Source: Xaviernesmea oryzae (lineage in GTDB: Bacteria; Pseudomonadota; Alphaproteobacteria; Rhizobiales; Rhizobiaceae). Taken from it: DNA of 64,000 nt. The position numbers and the translations under genes are program-made. This document shows, piece after piece, positions 1-8,305 of this stretch. The stretch covers positions 620,001 to 684,000 of the forward strand of contig NZ_FXAF01000002.1 of NCBI RefSeq assembly GCF_900177415.1, given 5' to 3'. Numbering within the stretch: position 1 is the first letter of the stretch; each line of letters begins with the position of its first letter. The notes below the pieces were generated by a model. The model ran no database searches and was not told the DNA's origin. It saw only the letters and a list, made by a program, of their open reading frames with translations.

Positions 1-1
1 G

Positions 2-505
2 ATCGAGAAGAACCCCAACGCCGCGAAAGCCCTGCTGATGGCCGTCATGGAGGCCCAGCAGTGGTGCGACAGCATGGACAACAAGGCGGAGATGGCCGAT
101 ATCCTCGGCAAGCGCCAGTGGTTCAACGTGCCGCCGAAGGATGTGCTCGGCCGCCTCAAGGGCGACATCAACTACGGCAACGGCCGCGAGGTCAAAGGCA
201 CCGACCTCTACATGAAGTTCTGGAAGGACGGCGCGTCCTATCCCTATCAGAGCCACGACGCCTGGTTCATGGCCGAGAACGTCCGCTGGGGCAACCTGCC
301 GGCCGACACGGACATCAAGGCGCTGGTGGGCCAGGTGAACCGCGAGGACATCTGGCGCGAAGCGGCCAAGGATCTAGGCGTCGCCGCGGCCGATATCCCG
401 GCTTCGCCCTCACGCGGCAAGGAGACCTTCTTCGACGGCAAGGTCTTCGATCCCGAAAATCCCTCGGCCTATCTCGAAAGCCTGTCGATCAAGGCTGCGT
501 CGTGA
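2..505 (+). CDS. nrtA: Nitrate ABC transporter substrate-binding protein, C-terminal part
   Basis: This is the C-terminal 167 residues of a NrtA/CmpA-type periplasmic nitrate-binding protein; the start lies outside the window. The reading frame is open from base 2 to the TGA at 503-505. The family call rests on the NrtA-like tail (an aromatic-rich YPYQSHDAWFMAENVRWG stretch near the middle of the fragment) and on the permease and ATPase genes that follow on the same strand. The protein would capture nitrate in the periplasm and hand it to NrtB. A palindromic repeat element sits directly after the stop codon. The fragment cannot show whether the full protein has a signal peptide. Confidence 0.88.
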   Translation: MEKNPNAAKALLMAVMEAQQWCDSMDNKAEMADILGKRQWFNVPPKDVLGRLKGDINYGNGREVKGTDLYMKFWKDGASYPYQSHDAWFMAENVRWGNLPADTDIKALVGQVNREDIWREAAKDLGVAAADIPASPSRGKETFFDGKVFDPENPSAYLESLSIKAAS

Positions 506-518
506 TGCGTGGAACTTG

Positions 519-647
519 CCCCTCACCCGCCTGTCGGCACCTTCTCCCCGTGCACGGGGAGAAGGATGGAAGCCGCAAAGGCCCCTTCCCCGAACCCAAG
601 CGGAGCGCGTCCCCTCTCCCGCTGGCGGGAAGAGGCCGGGTGAGGGG
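519..647. repeat. RIME-like palindromic intergenic element between nrtA and nrtB
   Basis: The element begins CCCCTCACCC and ends GGGTGAGGGG, so its ends are inverted copies of each other. Inside is a hairpin with CTTCTCCCCG and CGGGGAGAAG arms. It resembles the rhizobial intergenic mosaic elements and shares its end sequences with the element at 8511-8620. Its place between the binding-protein gene and the permease gene is typical of transcript-stabilising repeats, but that role is inferred. Confidence 0.75.
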
Positions 648-686
648 CACTTTTACGCCAGGCTATTGAACTAGAAGGAACAATCC

Positions 687-1577
687 ATGTCCGCATTGGC
701 AAGGAACGAAGCCGCCGTCGCAAAGGCGGCGCCCAAGACGGCAGATATCGTGCATCTGGCGAAACAGCCCGAACGGCGTATCGACCCCAGGCAGCTTGCA
801 TTGGCCGCGTTACGCGGCATCGCGCCGCCGGTGGTCGTACTGGCGCTGATCCTGCTCGTCTGGCAGGTCCTCTGTTCCGCGCCGGATGCGTCGCTCCCCT
901 CGCCGCATGTGGTCTGGACGGAAGCCTATGACCTCATCGCCTATCCCTTCTTCAATTACGGCTCGCAGGATATCGGGCTCGGCTGGCGGGTGCTGGTCTC
1001 GCTGCAGCGCGTCGCCTACGGCTTCGGGCTTGCCGCGGTGACCGGCGTCATCGTCGGCGCAATCATCGGCCAGTCCGTCTGGGCGATGCGCGGTCTCGAC
1101 CCGATCTTCCAGGTGCTGCGCACCGTGCCGCCGCTCGCCTGGCTACCGCTGTCGCTCGCAGCCTTCCAGGACTCGAACCCCTCGGCGATCTTCGTGATCT
1201 TCATCACTTCGATCTGGCCGGTGATCATCAATACCGCGGTCGGCGTGCGCAACATCCCGCAGGATTATCGCAACGTCGCCGAGGTCCTGCGGCTCAACCA
1301 GTTCGAGTTCTTCTTCAAGATCATGCTGCCTTCGGCCGCACCCTACATCTTCACCGGTCTCAGGATCGGCGTCGGGCTTTCCTGGCTCGCCATCGTCGCG
1401 GCCGAAATGCTGACCGGCGGCGTCGGCATCGGCTTCTTCATCTGGGATGCGTGGAACTCCTCGCGGCTTCCCGACATCATCGTCGCGCTCGCCTATATCG
1501 GCATCGTCGGCTTCGCCCTCGACAAGCTGGTCGCCGCGCTCGGCAAACTCGTCACCCGCGGCGCCTCGGCCAGCTAA
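687..1577 (+). CDS. nrtB: Nitrate ABC transporter permease NrtB
   Basis: This is a 296-residue inner-membrane permease of the binding-protein-dependent transport family (NrtB/SsuC/TauC type). It would form the membrane channel for nitrate uptake. About six hydrophobic segments are visible, the first near residues 50-70. The cytoplasmic EAA loop that contacts the ATPase lies around residues 195-220 (VAEVLRLNQFEFFFKIMLPS). The start is supported by an AAGGA ribosome-binding sequence about eight bases upstream. It lies 181 bases after nrtA, with a repeat element between them, and 69 bases before the ATPase gene. The assignment to nitrate rather than taurine or sulfonate rests on the nir and nas genes downstream. 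Confidence 0.9.
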   Translation: MSALARNEAAVAKAAPKTADIVHLAKQPERRIDPRQLALAALRGIAPPVVVLALILLVWQVLCSAPDASLPSPHVVWTEAYDLIAYPFFNYGSQDIGLGWRVLVSLQRVAYGFGLAAVTGVIVGAIIGQSVWAMRGLDPIFQVLRTVPPLAWLPLSLAAFQDSNPSAIFVIFITSIWPVIINTAVGVRNIPQDYRNVAEVLRLNQFEFFFKIMLPSAAPYIFTGLRIGVGLSWLAIVAAEMLTGGVGIGFFIWDAWNSSRLPDIIVALAYIGIVGFALDKLVAALGKLVTRGASAS

Positions 1578-1646
1578 GCAATTCCAGGAAAAGTGGAGAC
1601 CGGTTTTCCGTCCGGAATTGCGTCACGAAACAAGAGGAGAACAATC

Positions 1647-2444
1647 ATGACCGCCTACCTCAAGCTCGACCATATCGACAAGCATTTCGACCGCGGCGGA
1701 AACCGCTCGGAAGTCCTGAAGGGCATCAGCCTGGCGATCTCCAAGGGAGAGTTCGTCTCCATCATCGGCCATTCCGGCTGCGGCAAGTCGACCCTGCTCA
1801 ACCTCATCGCCGGGCTGACGCGGGTCTCCGCCGGCGCGGTCCTGCTCGAAAACCGCGAGGTGAACGAGCCCGGCCCGGAACGCGCCGTCGTTTTCCAGAA
1901 CCACTCGCTGCTGCCCTGGCTGACGGTCTACGAAAACGTCAACCTCGCAGTCTCGAAGGTCTTCAGGAACACCAAGAGCAAGTCCGAACGGCATGACTGG
2001 GTCATGGCCAATCTCGACCTCGTGCAGATGGCGCATGCCAGGGACAAGCGGCCTTCGGAGATTTCCGGCGGCATGAAGCAGCGCGTCGGCATCGCCCGGG
2101 CGCTTTCGATGGAGCCGAAGATCCTGCTGCTCGACGAGCCCTTCGGCGCGCTCGACGCCTTGACCCGCGCCCATCTCCAGGACGCGGTGATGGATATCCA
2201 TGCCCGCCTCGGCAATACGATGGTGATGATCACCCACGATGTCGACGAGGCGGTGCTGCTCTCGGACCGCATCGTGATGATGACCAACGGGCCGGCGGCC
2301 AAAATCGGCGAAGTGCTCGACGTGGCGATACCCCGCCCCCGCAATCGCATCGAGCTCGCCTCAGACCGCACGTATCTGAAGTGCCGCGAGGCCGTCCTCA
2401 AATTCCTCTACGAACGCCACCGCTTCGTCGAAGCCGCGGAGTAA
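1647..2444 (+). CDS. nrtC: Nitrate ABC transporter ATP-binding protein
   Basis: This is a 265-residue ATPase that powers nitrate import with NrtA and NrtB. Walker A (GHSGCGKST) is at about residues 41-49, the signature SGGMKQR begins at about residue 140, and Walker B (LLLDEPFGALDA) is near residues 160-172. The start at 1647 follows a GAGGAG ribosome-binding sequence; a longer reading from 1593 lacks one. It carries only the ATPase domain and has no NrtA-like C-terminal regulatory domain, so it corresponds to cyanobacterial NrtD in architecture although proteobacterial genes are often called nasD or nrtC. The gene ends 7 bases before nirB, which suggests co-transcription. Confidence 0.88.
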   Translation: MTAYLKLDHIDKHFDRGGNRSEVLKGISLAISKGEFVSIIGHSGCGKSTLLNLIAGLTRVSAGAVLLENREVNEPGPERAVVFQNHSLLPWLTVYENVNLAVSKVFRNTKSKSERHDWVMANLDLVQMAHARDKRPSEISGGMKQRVGIARALSMEPKILLLDEPFGALDALTRAHLQDAVMDIHARLGNTMVMITHDVDEAVLLSDRIVMMTNGPAAKIGEVLDVAIPRPRNRIELASDRTYLKCREAVLKFLYERHRFVEAAE

Positions 2445-2451
2445 ATACCCA

Positions 2452-4902
2452 ATGACTGAGAAACTCGTCATCATCGGCAACGGCATGGCTCCCGGCCGCA
2501 TGCTCGAACATCTCTTCGAACAGGCGCCCGGACGTTACCAGGTCACGATCTTCAACGCCGAGCCGCGCGTCAATTACGACCGCATCATGCTCTCGCCGGT
2601 GCTTTCCGGCGAAAAGACCTACGAGCAGATCGTCATCCACGGCGACGGCTGGTACATCGATCACGGCATCACGCTCTACAAGGGCCACAAGATCGTCGCG
2701 ATCGACCGCGCGGCGAAGACCGTGACCTCCGATCACGGCGTCACCGAAAGCTACGACAAGCTGGTCATTGCCACCGGCTCGGTGCCGTTCATCATCCCCG
2801 TCCCCGGCAAGGACCTGCCGGGCGTCATCACCTATCGCGACCTCGACGACGTGCAGGCAATGCTGCTTGCCGCCCAGTCGCGCGAGAAGGCGATCGTCAT
2901 CGGCGGCGGCCTGCTCGGCCTCGAAGCGGCAGCGGGTCTCGCCCAGCGCGGCATGGACGTGACCGTGCTCCACGTCATGCCGACGCTGATGGAACGCCAG
3001 CTCGATCCCGCCGCCGGCTACCTGCTGCAGAAGGCCGTCGAGGAACGCGGCATCAAGGTCATCTGCAAGGCCAATACCAAGCAGATCATCGGCGACGGCA
3101 AGGTGGAGGGCGTCGAACTCGATGATGGCCGCATCATCCCGGCCACCCTCGTCGTCATGGCGGTCGGCATCCGCCCGAATGCCGGCCTTGCCAAGGAGGC
3201 CGGCCTTGCCGTCAATCGCGGCATCGTCGTCGACGCCGGCATGCACACCTCGGACGGCGACATCTTCGCCCTCGGCGAATGCGCCGAAGTGGGCGGCATG
3301 GTCTACGGCCTTGTCGCGCCGCTCTACGAGATGGCCCGCATCGCTGCCTCGCATCTCGCCGGCGACACCAAACCGGCCTTCGTCCATGCCGATACGCCGA
3401 CCAAGCTGAAGGTCACGGGCATCGATCTCTACTCGCTCGGCGATTTCGCCGATGGCGACGACCGCCAGGAGATCGTGCTCCGCGATGCGACCGCCGGCAT
3501 CTACAAGCGCCTCGTTCTGAAGGACAACCGCATCATCGGCACGGTGCTTTACGGCGAGACCTCGGATGGCGCCTGGTTCAACGACCTGAAGAAGAAAGCC
3601 GTCGACATTTCCGACATGCGCGAGACGCTGATCTTCGGCCAGGCCTATCAGGGGGGCTCTCCGCTGGACCCTATGGCGGCCGTTGCAGCCTTGCCGGATG
3701 ATGCGGAAATCTGCGGCTGCAACGGCGTCTGCAAGGGCAAGATCACCTCGACGATCACCGCCAAGGGCCTGACGACGCTCGATGACGTGCGTGCCCACAC
3801 CAAGGCGTCCGCCTCCTGCGGCACCTGTACCGGCCTCGTCGAGCAGCTGATGTCGCTGACCCTCGGCGACGGCTATAACCCGAAGGCCGTGCAGCCGATG
3901 TGCACCTGCACCGAGCTCGGCCACGACGACGTGCGCCGTCTCATCAAGGCGAAGAAGCTGAAGACCATTCCGGCCGTCATGCAGGAACTCGAATGGAAGA
4001 CCTCCTGCGGCTGTGCCAAGTGCCGGCCGGCGCTCAACTATTATCTCGTCTGCGACTGGCCGGACGAATATGCCGACGACTACCAGTCGCGCTTCATCAA
4101 CGAGCGCGTCCACGCCAACATCCAGAAGGACGGCACCTATTCCGTCGTGCCGCGCATGTGGGGCGGCGTCACCAATTCGCAGGAGCTGCGCGCCATCGCC
4201 GACGTGGTCGACAAGTTCGCCATCCCGATGGTGAAGGTGACGGGCGGCCAGCGCATAGACCTCTTGGGCGTCGAGAAGGAAGACCTGCCCGCCGTCTGGG
4301 CCGATCTCGGCAAGGCCGGTTTCATCTCCGGCCAGGCCTATGCCAAGGGCCTCCGTACCGTGAAGACCTGCGTCGGCTCCGACTGGTGCCGTTTCGGCAC
4401 GCAGGATTCGACGGGCCTCGGCATCCGCATCGAGAAGTTCATGTGGGGCTCCTGGACGCCGGCCAAGCTGAAGATGGCCGTCTCGGGGTGTCCGCGCAAC
4501 TGCGCCGAGGCGACCTGCAAGGATATCGGCGTCATCTGCGTGGATTCCGGTTTCGAGATCCATTTCGCCGGCGCCGCGGGTCTCGACATCAAGGGAACGG
4601 AAGTCTTGGGCCTGGTGAAGACCGAGGACGAGGCGCTGGAGCATATCGTCGCGCTCACTCAGATGTACCGGGAGCAAGCCCGCTACCTGGAGCGCATCTA
4701 CAAATGGGCAAAGCGCATCGGCCTCGACGAGATCCGCCGCCAGATCATGGAGGATCACGAAAAGCGCAAGGCCTATTACGAGCGCTTCGTCTTCAGCCAG
4801 AAATTCGCCCAGGTCGACCCCTGGTCGGAGCGCGTCTCCGGCAAGGACAAGCACGAATTCAAGCCGATGGCGACCATTGGTTATCCGCAGGCAGCTGAGT
4901 AA
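2452..4902 (+). CDS. nirB: Assimilatory nitrite reductase [NAD(P)H] large subunit
   Basis: This is an 816-residue cytoplasmic enzyme that reduces nitrite to ammonium with six electrons from NAD(P)H. The N-terminal half is an FAD/NAD(P)H oxidoreductase with GNGMAPG near residue 8 and a second nucleotide-binding motif GGGLLGLEAA near residue 150. A BFD-like [2Fe-2S] domain follows with CGCNGVC near residue 420 and CGTC near residue 454. The C-terminal sulfite/nitrite-reductase domain has the CVGSDWC and SGCPRNC motifs (about residues 640 and 679) whose cysteines hold the [4Fe-4S] cluster and siroheme. Length is normal for the family. The nirD gene follows after 5 bases, and cysG in the same operon supplies siroheme. 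Confidence 0.95.
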   Translation: MTEKLVIIGNGMAPGRMLEHLFEQAPGRYQVTIFNAEPRVNYDRIMLSPVLSGEKTYEQIVIHGDGWYIDHGITLYKGHKIVAIDRAAKTVTSDHGVTESYDKLVIATGSVPFIIPVPGKDLPGVITYRDLDDVQAMLLAAQSREKAIVIGGGLLGLEAAAGLAQRGMDVTVLHVMPTLMERQLDPAAGYLLQKAVEERGIKVICKANTKQIIGDGKVEGVELDDGRIIPATLVVMAVGIRPNAGLAKEAGLAVNRGIVVDAGMHTSDGDIFALGECAEVGGMVYGLVAPLYEMARIAASHLAGDTKPAFVHADTPTKLKVTGIDLYSLGDFADGDDRQEIVLRDATAGIYKRLVLKDNRIIGTVLYGETSDGAWFNDLKKKAVDISDMRETLIFGQAYQGGSPLDPMAAVAALPDDAEICGCNGVCKGKITSTITAKGLTTLDDVRAHTKASASCGTCTGLVEQLMSLTLGDGYNPKAVQPMCTCTELGHDDVRRLIKAKKLKTIPAVMQELEWKTSCGCAKCRPALNYYLVCDWPDEYADDYQSRFINERVHANIQKDGTYSVVPRMWGGVTNSQELRAIADVVDKFAIPMVKVTGGQRIDLLGVEKEDLPAVWADLGKAGFISGQAYAKGLRTVKTCVGSDWCRFGTQDSTGLGIRIEKFMWGSWTPAKLKMAVSGCPRNCAEATCKDIGVICVDSGFEIHFAGAAGLDIKGTEVLGLVKTEDEALEHIVALTQMYREQARYLERIYKWAKRIGLDEIRRQIMEDHEKRKAYYERFVFSQKFAQVDPWSERVSGKDKHEFKPMATIGYPQAAE

Positions 4903-4907
4903 AGGAG

Positions 4908-5243
4908 ATGACGGTGAACTGGCACCCGATCGGCGAGATTTCGGACATTCCGCTGCGCGGCGCACGTTGCGTGAAGACGCCACACATGAACATCGCCGTC
5001 TTCCGCACCGGCGAGGACGAGGTCCATGCGATCGAAAACCGCTGCCCCCACAAGGGCGGCCCGCTGTCAGAGGGCATCGTGCATGGCAACGCCGTCACCT
5101 GCCCGCTGCACAACTGGGTGATCTCGCTCGAGACAGGCAAGGCGCTGGGCGCCGACGAGGGCGAGGTGCGCGTCATTCCGGTGCGCAATGAGGGGGGGCG
5201 GCTTTCGATCGCGCTTGAAACGCTGATGATGGCGGCGGAGTAA
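4908..5243 (+). CDS. nirD: Nitrite reductase small subunit, Rieske-type
   Basis: This is a 111-residue partner of NirB with a Rieske [2Fe-2S] fold. Both ligand pairs are present: CPH in NRCPHKGGPL and CPLH in VTCPLHNW. The cluster is therefore likely intact, unlike the Escherichia coli NirD, which lacks these residues. A GGAG ribosome-binding site lies just upstream, and the 5-base gap to nirB implies coupled expression. A composite inverted-repeat element follows the stop codon and may end or stabilise the transcript. Confidence 0.92.
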   Translation: MTVNWHPIGEISDIPLRGARCVKTPHMNIAVFRTGEDEVHAIENRCPHKGGPLSEGIVHGNAVTCPLHNWVISLETGKALGADEGEVRVIPVRNEGGRLSIALETLMMAAE

Positions 5244-5271
5244 AAAACACCCGATGTCCTGCTGGTCGATA

Positions 5272-5444
5272 CCCCCCTCTGTCCTGCCGGACATCTCCCC
5301 CTCAAGGGGGGAGATCGGCAAGACGCTACGCCGCACCCCCTCCTCCATTGTTTGGGGAAACCGCTCCTTCATTGTCTGGGGAAGCCGTTACGCCGATCCA
5401 ATCTCCCCCCTTGTGGGGGAGATGTCCGGCAGGACAGAGGGGGG
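5272..5444. repeat. Composite inverted-repeat element between nirD and nasA
   Basis: Two roughly 44-base units face each other at 5272-5315 and 5401-5444. Each unit holds CCCCCCTCTGTCCTGCCGG or its complement and a small CTCCCCC hairpin. The spacer of about 85 bases has no coding sign. The same paired design, at nearly the same total length (172 against 173 bases), lies inside nasA at 7104-7275. This is the pattern of rhizobial palindromic mosaic elements. Confidence 0.8.
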
Positions 5445-5479
5445 TGCTCGGCTAGCTCGGCCCCGTGTGGGAGGCAAGC

Positions 5480-8305
5480 TTGCCCACTGAAACCAAAACC
5501 ACCTGCCCCTATTGCGGCGTCGGATGCGGCGTCATCGCCACAGGGACGAAACACGGCGCCGTAACGGTCGGAGGCGATCCGGAGCATCCGGCCAATTTCG
5601 GCCGGCTGTGCTCCAAGGGATCGGCATTGGCGGAAACCGTCGACCTCGACGGGCGCATCCTTTACCCTGAAATCCGGGGACATCGGGCAGATTGGGACGA
5701 AGCACTCGATCTCGTCGCCGAAAGGTTTTCTCGATCCATTGCCGAGCACGGACCGGATTCCGTCGCCTTCTACGTTTCCGGCCAGCTGCTGACCGAGGAC
5801 TATTACGTCGCCAACAAGCTGATGAAAGGCTTCATCGGTTCCGCGAACATCGACACCAATTCCCGCCTCTGCATGTCCTCCTCGGTCGCCGGCCATCGCC
5901 GTGCCTTCGGCTCGGATACGGTGCCCGCCACCTATGAAGATATCGAACTCGCCGATCTCGTCGTCCTGACCGGCTCAAACCTCGCCTGGTGCCACCCGGT
6001 GATCTACCAGCGCCTGGCGGCGGCAAAAGCCGCCCGGCCGTCGATGAAGGTCGTCGTCATCGATCCGCGCCGCACCATGACCTGCGACATAGCCGACCTC
6101 CATCTTGCGGTCCGCCCTGATGGCGACGTGGCGCTGTTCATGGGCCTGCTCGCCCATCTTGCCGCCAGCCGGGCTATCGACGAGGCTTACATCGGCGCCC
6201 ATACCCAAGGTTTTGAAGAAGCGCTCGCCGCCGCATCGGCGCTCTCCTTCAATGAACTGATCGAACGCACCGGCCTGCCGGCGATACAGCTTCGTGAGTT
6301 TTACCGCCTGTTCGAGACGACGGAAAAGACCGTTACCTGCTACAGCCAGGGCGTCAACCAGTCCTCCTCCGGCACCGACAAGGTCAACGCGATCATCAAC
6401 TGCCATCTGGCGACCGGCCGCATCGGCCGTCCGGGCATGGGACCGTTCTCCCTGACCGGCCAACCGAACGCCATGGGCGGACGCGAGGTCGGCGGGCTCG
6501 CCAACATGCTCGCCGCTCATATGGCGATCGAAAGCCCGGCGGATCGCGACCGTGTGCAGCGTTTCTGGGCCTCTCCGGCGATCGCGACGAAGCCGGGCCT
6601 GAAGGCGGTCGACATGTTCCGCGCCGTCGCCGACGGACGCATCAGGGCGCTCTGGATCATGGCGACCAATCCCGTCGTCTCCATGCCGGATGCCGATGCC
6701 GTCGAAGCCGCGATAAAGGCCTGCCCCTTCGTCGTCGTCTCGGATGTCCTGCGCGACACCGACACGGCCCGCCATGCGCATGTGCTCTTGCCTTCGCTCG
6801 GCTGGGGCGAGAAGGACGGCACGGTCACCAATTCCGAGCGCCGCATCTCCCGCCAGCGGCCTTTTCTTGCTGCACCGGGGGAAGCCAGGGCGGACTGGTG
6901 GCAGCTCGCCGAAGTCGCCCGCCGCATGGGTTTTGCGGGCTTCGACTATCGGTCGCCGGCCGAGATCTTTGCCGAACACGCAGCCCTTTCCGCCTTCGAG
7001 AACAACGGCGATCGCGATTTCGATATCGGTACCTATGCGGATATCGATCGAAAGACCTACGACACCCTCATGCCCTTCCAGTGGCCGGCACCATTCGAAA
7101 ACACCCCCCTCTGGCCTACCGGCCATCTCCCCCGCAAGGGGGGAGATTGGCTGGGCGCCAACTCCTCGCCCCCGGTTACCGATAGAGCAAGCCGCGTCGT
7201 CGCTTCTGGAGCGATGGACGCGCCGCGAGTGATCTCCCCCCTTCTGGGGGAGATGCCCGGCAGGGCAGAGGGGGGTAGCGCCGACAAACGCTTCTTCGCC
7301 GATGGCCGCTTCTACCACCCGGACCGCAAGGCCCGCTTCATCGCCGTGCAGGCACCCGCAACCGGCCGGACCGACGAAAAATACCCGCTGACGCTGAATA
7401 CCGGCCGCATCCGCGACCATTGGCACACGATGACGCGAACGGGCAAAAGCGCGAGGCTTTCCGGCCATATCGCCGAACCCTTCGCGGAAATCCACCCGCA
7501 GGATGCGATGGAGCTTGGCATTCACGGCGCCGGCCTGCTCGAACTGGAAAGCCTCCACGGCAAGGCGGTGGTCCGCGCGCTCGTGACGGAGCGGCAGGCC
7601 CGCGGCAGCATTTTCGTACCCATGCACTGGAACGATCAATTCGCGGCTCGGGCGCGCATCGATGCGCTGGTCGCGCCGCTCACCGATCCTCATTCCGGTC
7701 AGCCCGCTTCGAAGAATGTCGCGATCGCCGCTTGCCCCTTTTCCGCTGCGTTTTATGGCTTTGCGGTCTCGGCCGCCAAACCCCATGCGCCAAGGGCGGA
7801 CTACTGGGCATTGGCCAAGGCCGATGGCGGCTGGCGGACCGAGCTCGCCTTCCAGGATACCGTCGAGGACTGGGCGACCTGGTGCCGCGAGACCTTCGCC
7901 CTCCCGGCCGAAATCGAACCGCTCGGCTATGCCGACCGTCAGACCGGAGACCTGCGCCTCGCCTTCTTCGATGGCGAAAAACTGCGCGCGGCGCTCTTCC
8001 TCGCCCGGGAACCCGTCGCTGTCGCCCGCAACTGGGCGATCGGTCAGCTGACCGCCAGGCATTCCGACTTGCGCAAGCGTTTCGCGATCGTCGCAGGCCG
8101 CCCGGGCGCCGACCAGCCCGATCCGGGTGCCACCGTTTGCTCCTGCTTCTCGGTCGGCGTCAACCGCATCGTCGCGGCGGTGCGCGGCGGCTGCCACAGC
8201 GTCGAAGCCGTCGGCAAGGAAACCAATGCCGGCACCAATTGCGGCTCCTGCCGCGCCGAAATCAGGGGGATTATCGATGGATGCCTTGCCGCAGCAGCGG
8301 AATGA
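5480..8305 (+). CDS. nasA: Assimilatory nitrate reductase catalytic subunit
   Basis: This is a cytoplasmic molybdopterin enzyme of about 941 residues that reduces nitrate to nitrite. The [4Fe-4S] motif CPYCGVGC begins at residue 9. The likely Mo ligand is Cys131, in SRLCMSSSVAG. The C-terminal MopB-binding domain starts near residue 620, and a BFD-like [2Fe-2S] domain closes the protein (VCSCFSVG and TNCGSC). The TTG at 5480 is preferred because GGGAGG lies 5 bases upstream; a GTG at 5465 in the same frame overlaps that site and has none of its own. Residues of about 542-599 are encoded by a palindromic repeat element and have no counterpart in the family as I know it. The gene overlaps cysG by 29 bases. 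Confidence 0.93.
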   Translation: MPTETKTTCPYCGVGCGVIATGTKHGAVTVGGDPEHPANFGRLCSKGSALAETVDLDGRILYPEIRGHRADWDEALDLVAERFSRSIAEHGPDSVAFYVSGQLLTEDYYVANKLMKGFIGSANIDTNSRLCMSSSVAGHRRAFGSDTVPATYEDIELADLVVLTGSNLAWCHPVIYQRLAAAKAARPSMKVVVIDPRRTMTCDIADLHLAVRPDGDVALFMGLLAHLAASRAIDEAYIGAHTQGFEEALAAASALSFNELIERTGLPAIQLREFYRLFETTEKTVTCYSQGVNQSSSGTDKVNAIINCHLATGRIGRPGMGPFSLTGQPNAMGGREVGGLANMLAAHMAIESPADRDRVQRFWASPAIATKPGLKAVDMFRAVADGRIRALWIMATNPVVSMPDADAVEAAIKACPFVVVSDVLRDTDTARHAHVLLPSLGWGEKDGTVTNSERRISRQRPFLAAPGEARADWWQLAEVARRMGFAGFDYRSPAEIFAEHAALSAFENNGDRDFDIGTYADIDRKTYDTLMPFQWPAPFENTPLWPTGHLPRKGGDWLGANSSPPVTDRASRVVASGAMDAPRVISPLLGEMPGRAEGGSADKRFFADGRFYHPDRKARFIAVQAPATGRTDEKYPLTLNTGRIRDHWHTMTRTGKSARLSGHIAEPFAEIHPQDAMELGIHGAGLLELESLHGKAVVRALVTERQARGSIFVPMHWNDQFAARARIDALVAPLTDPHSGQPASKNVAIAACPFSAAFYGFAVSAAKPHAPRADYWALAKADGGWRTELAFQDTVEDWATWCRETFALPAEIEPLGYADRQTGDLRLAFFDGEKLRAALFLAREPVAVARNWAIGQLTARHSDLRKRFAIVAGRPGADQPDPGATVCSCFSVGVNRIVAAVRGGCHSVEAVGKETNAGTNCGSCRAEIRGIIDGCLAAAAE
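7104..7275. repeat. Palindromic repeat element inside the nasA coding sequence
   Basis: Arms at 7104-7147 and about 7232-7275 are inverted copies of the unit seen at 5272-5444, with CCCCCCTCTGGCC at the left end and GGCAGAGGGGGG at the right. The nasA frame runs through the whole element without a stop and continues into recognisable family sequence (RFFADGRFYHPD). The element therefore adds about 57 residues between the catalytic core and the C-terminal MopB-binding domain. The position suggests a surface loop, which is an inference. Confidence 0.8.

Noticed and set aside
1593..1646. Longer N-terminus for the nitrate ATPase from the ATG at 1593
   Set aside because: It has no ribosome-binding site, and the added residues are not part of the family. 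The ATG at 1647 follows GAGGAG.
2398..4983. An 861-codon open frame on the minus strand opposite nirB, and similar long antisense frames opposite nasA (5975-8365), exoP (10996-12351) and others
   Set aside because: They mirror strongly conserved genes in GC-rich DNA with low stop-codon density. Their products are His/Arg/Asp-rich with no family features.
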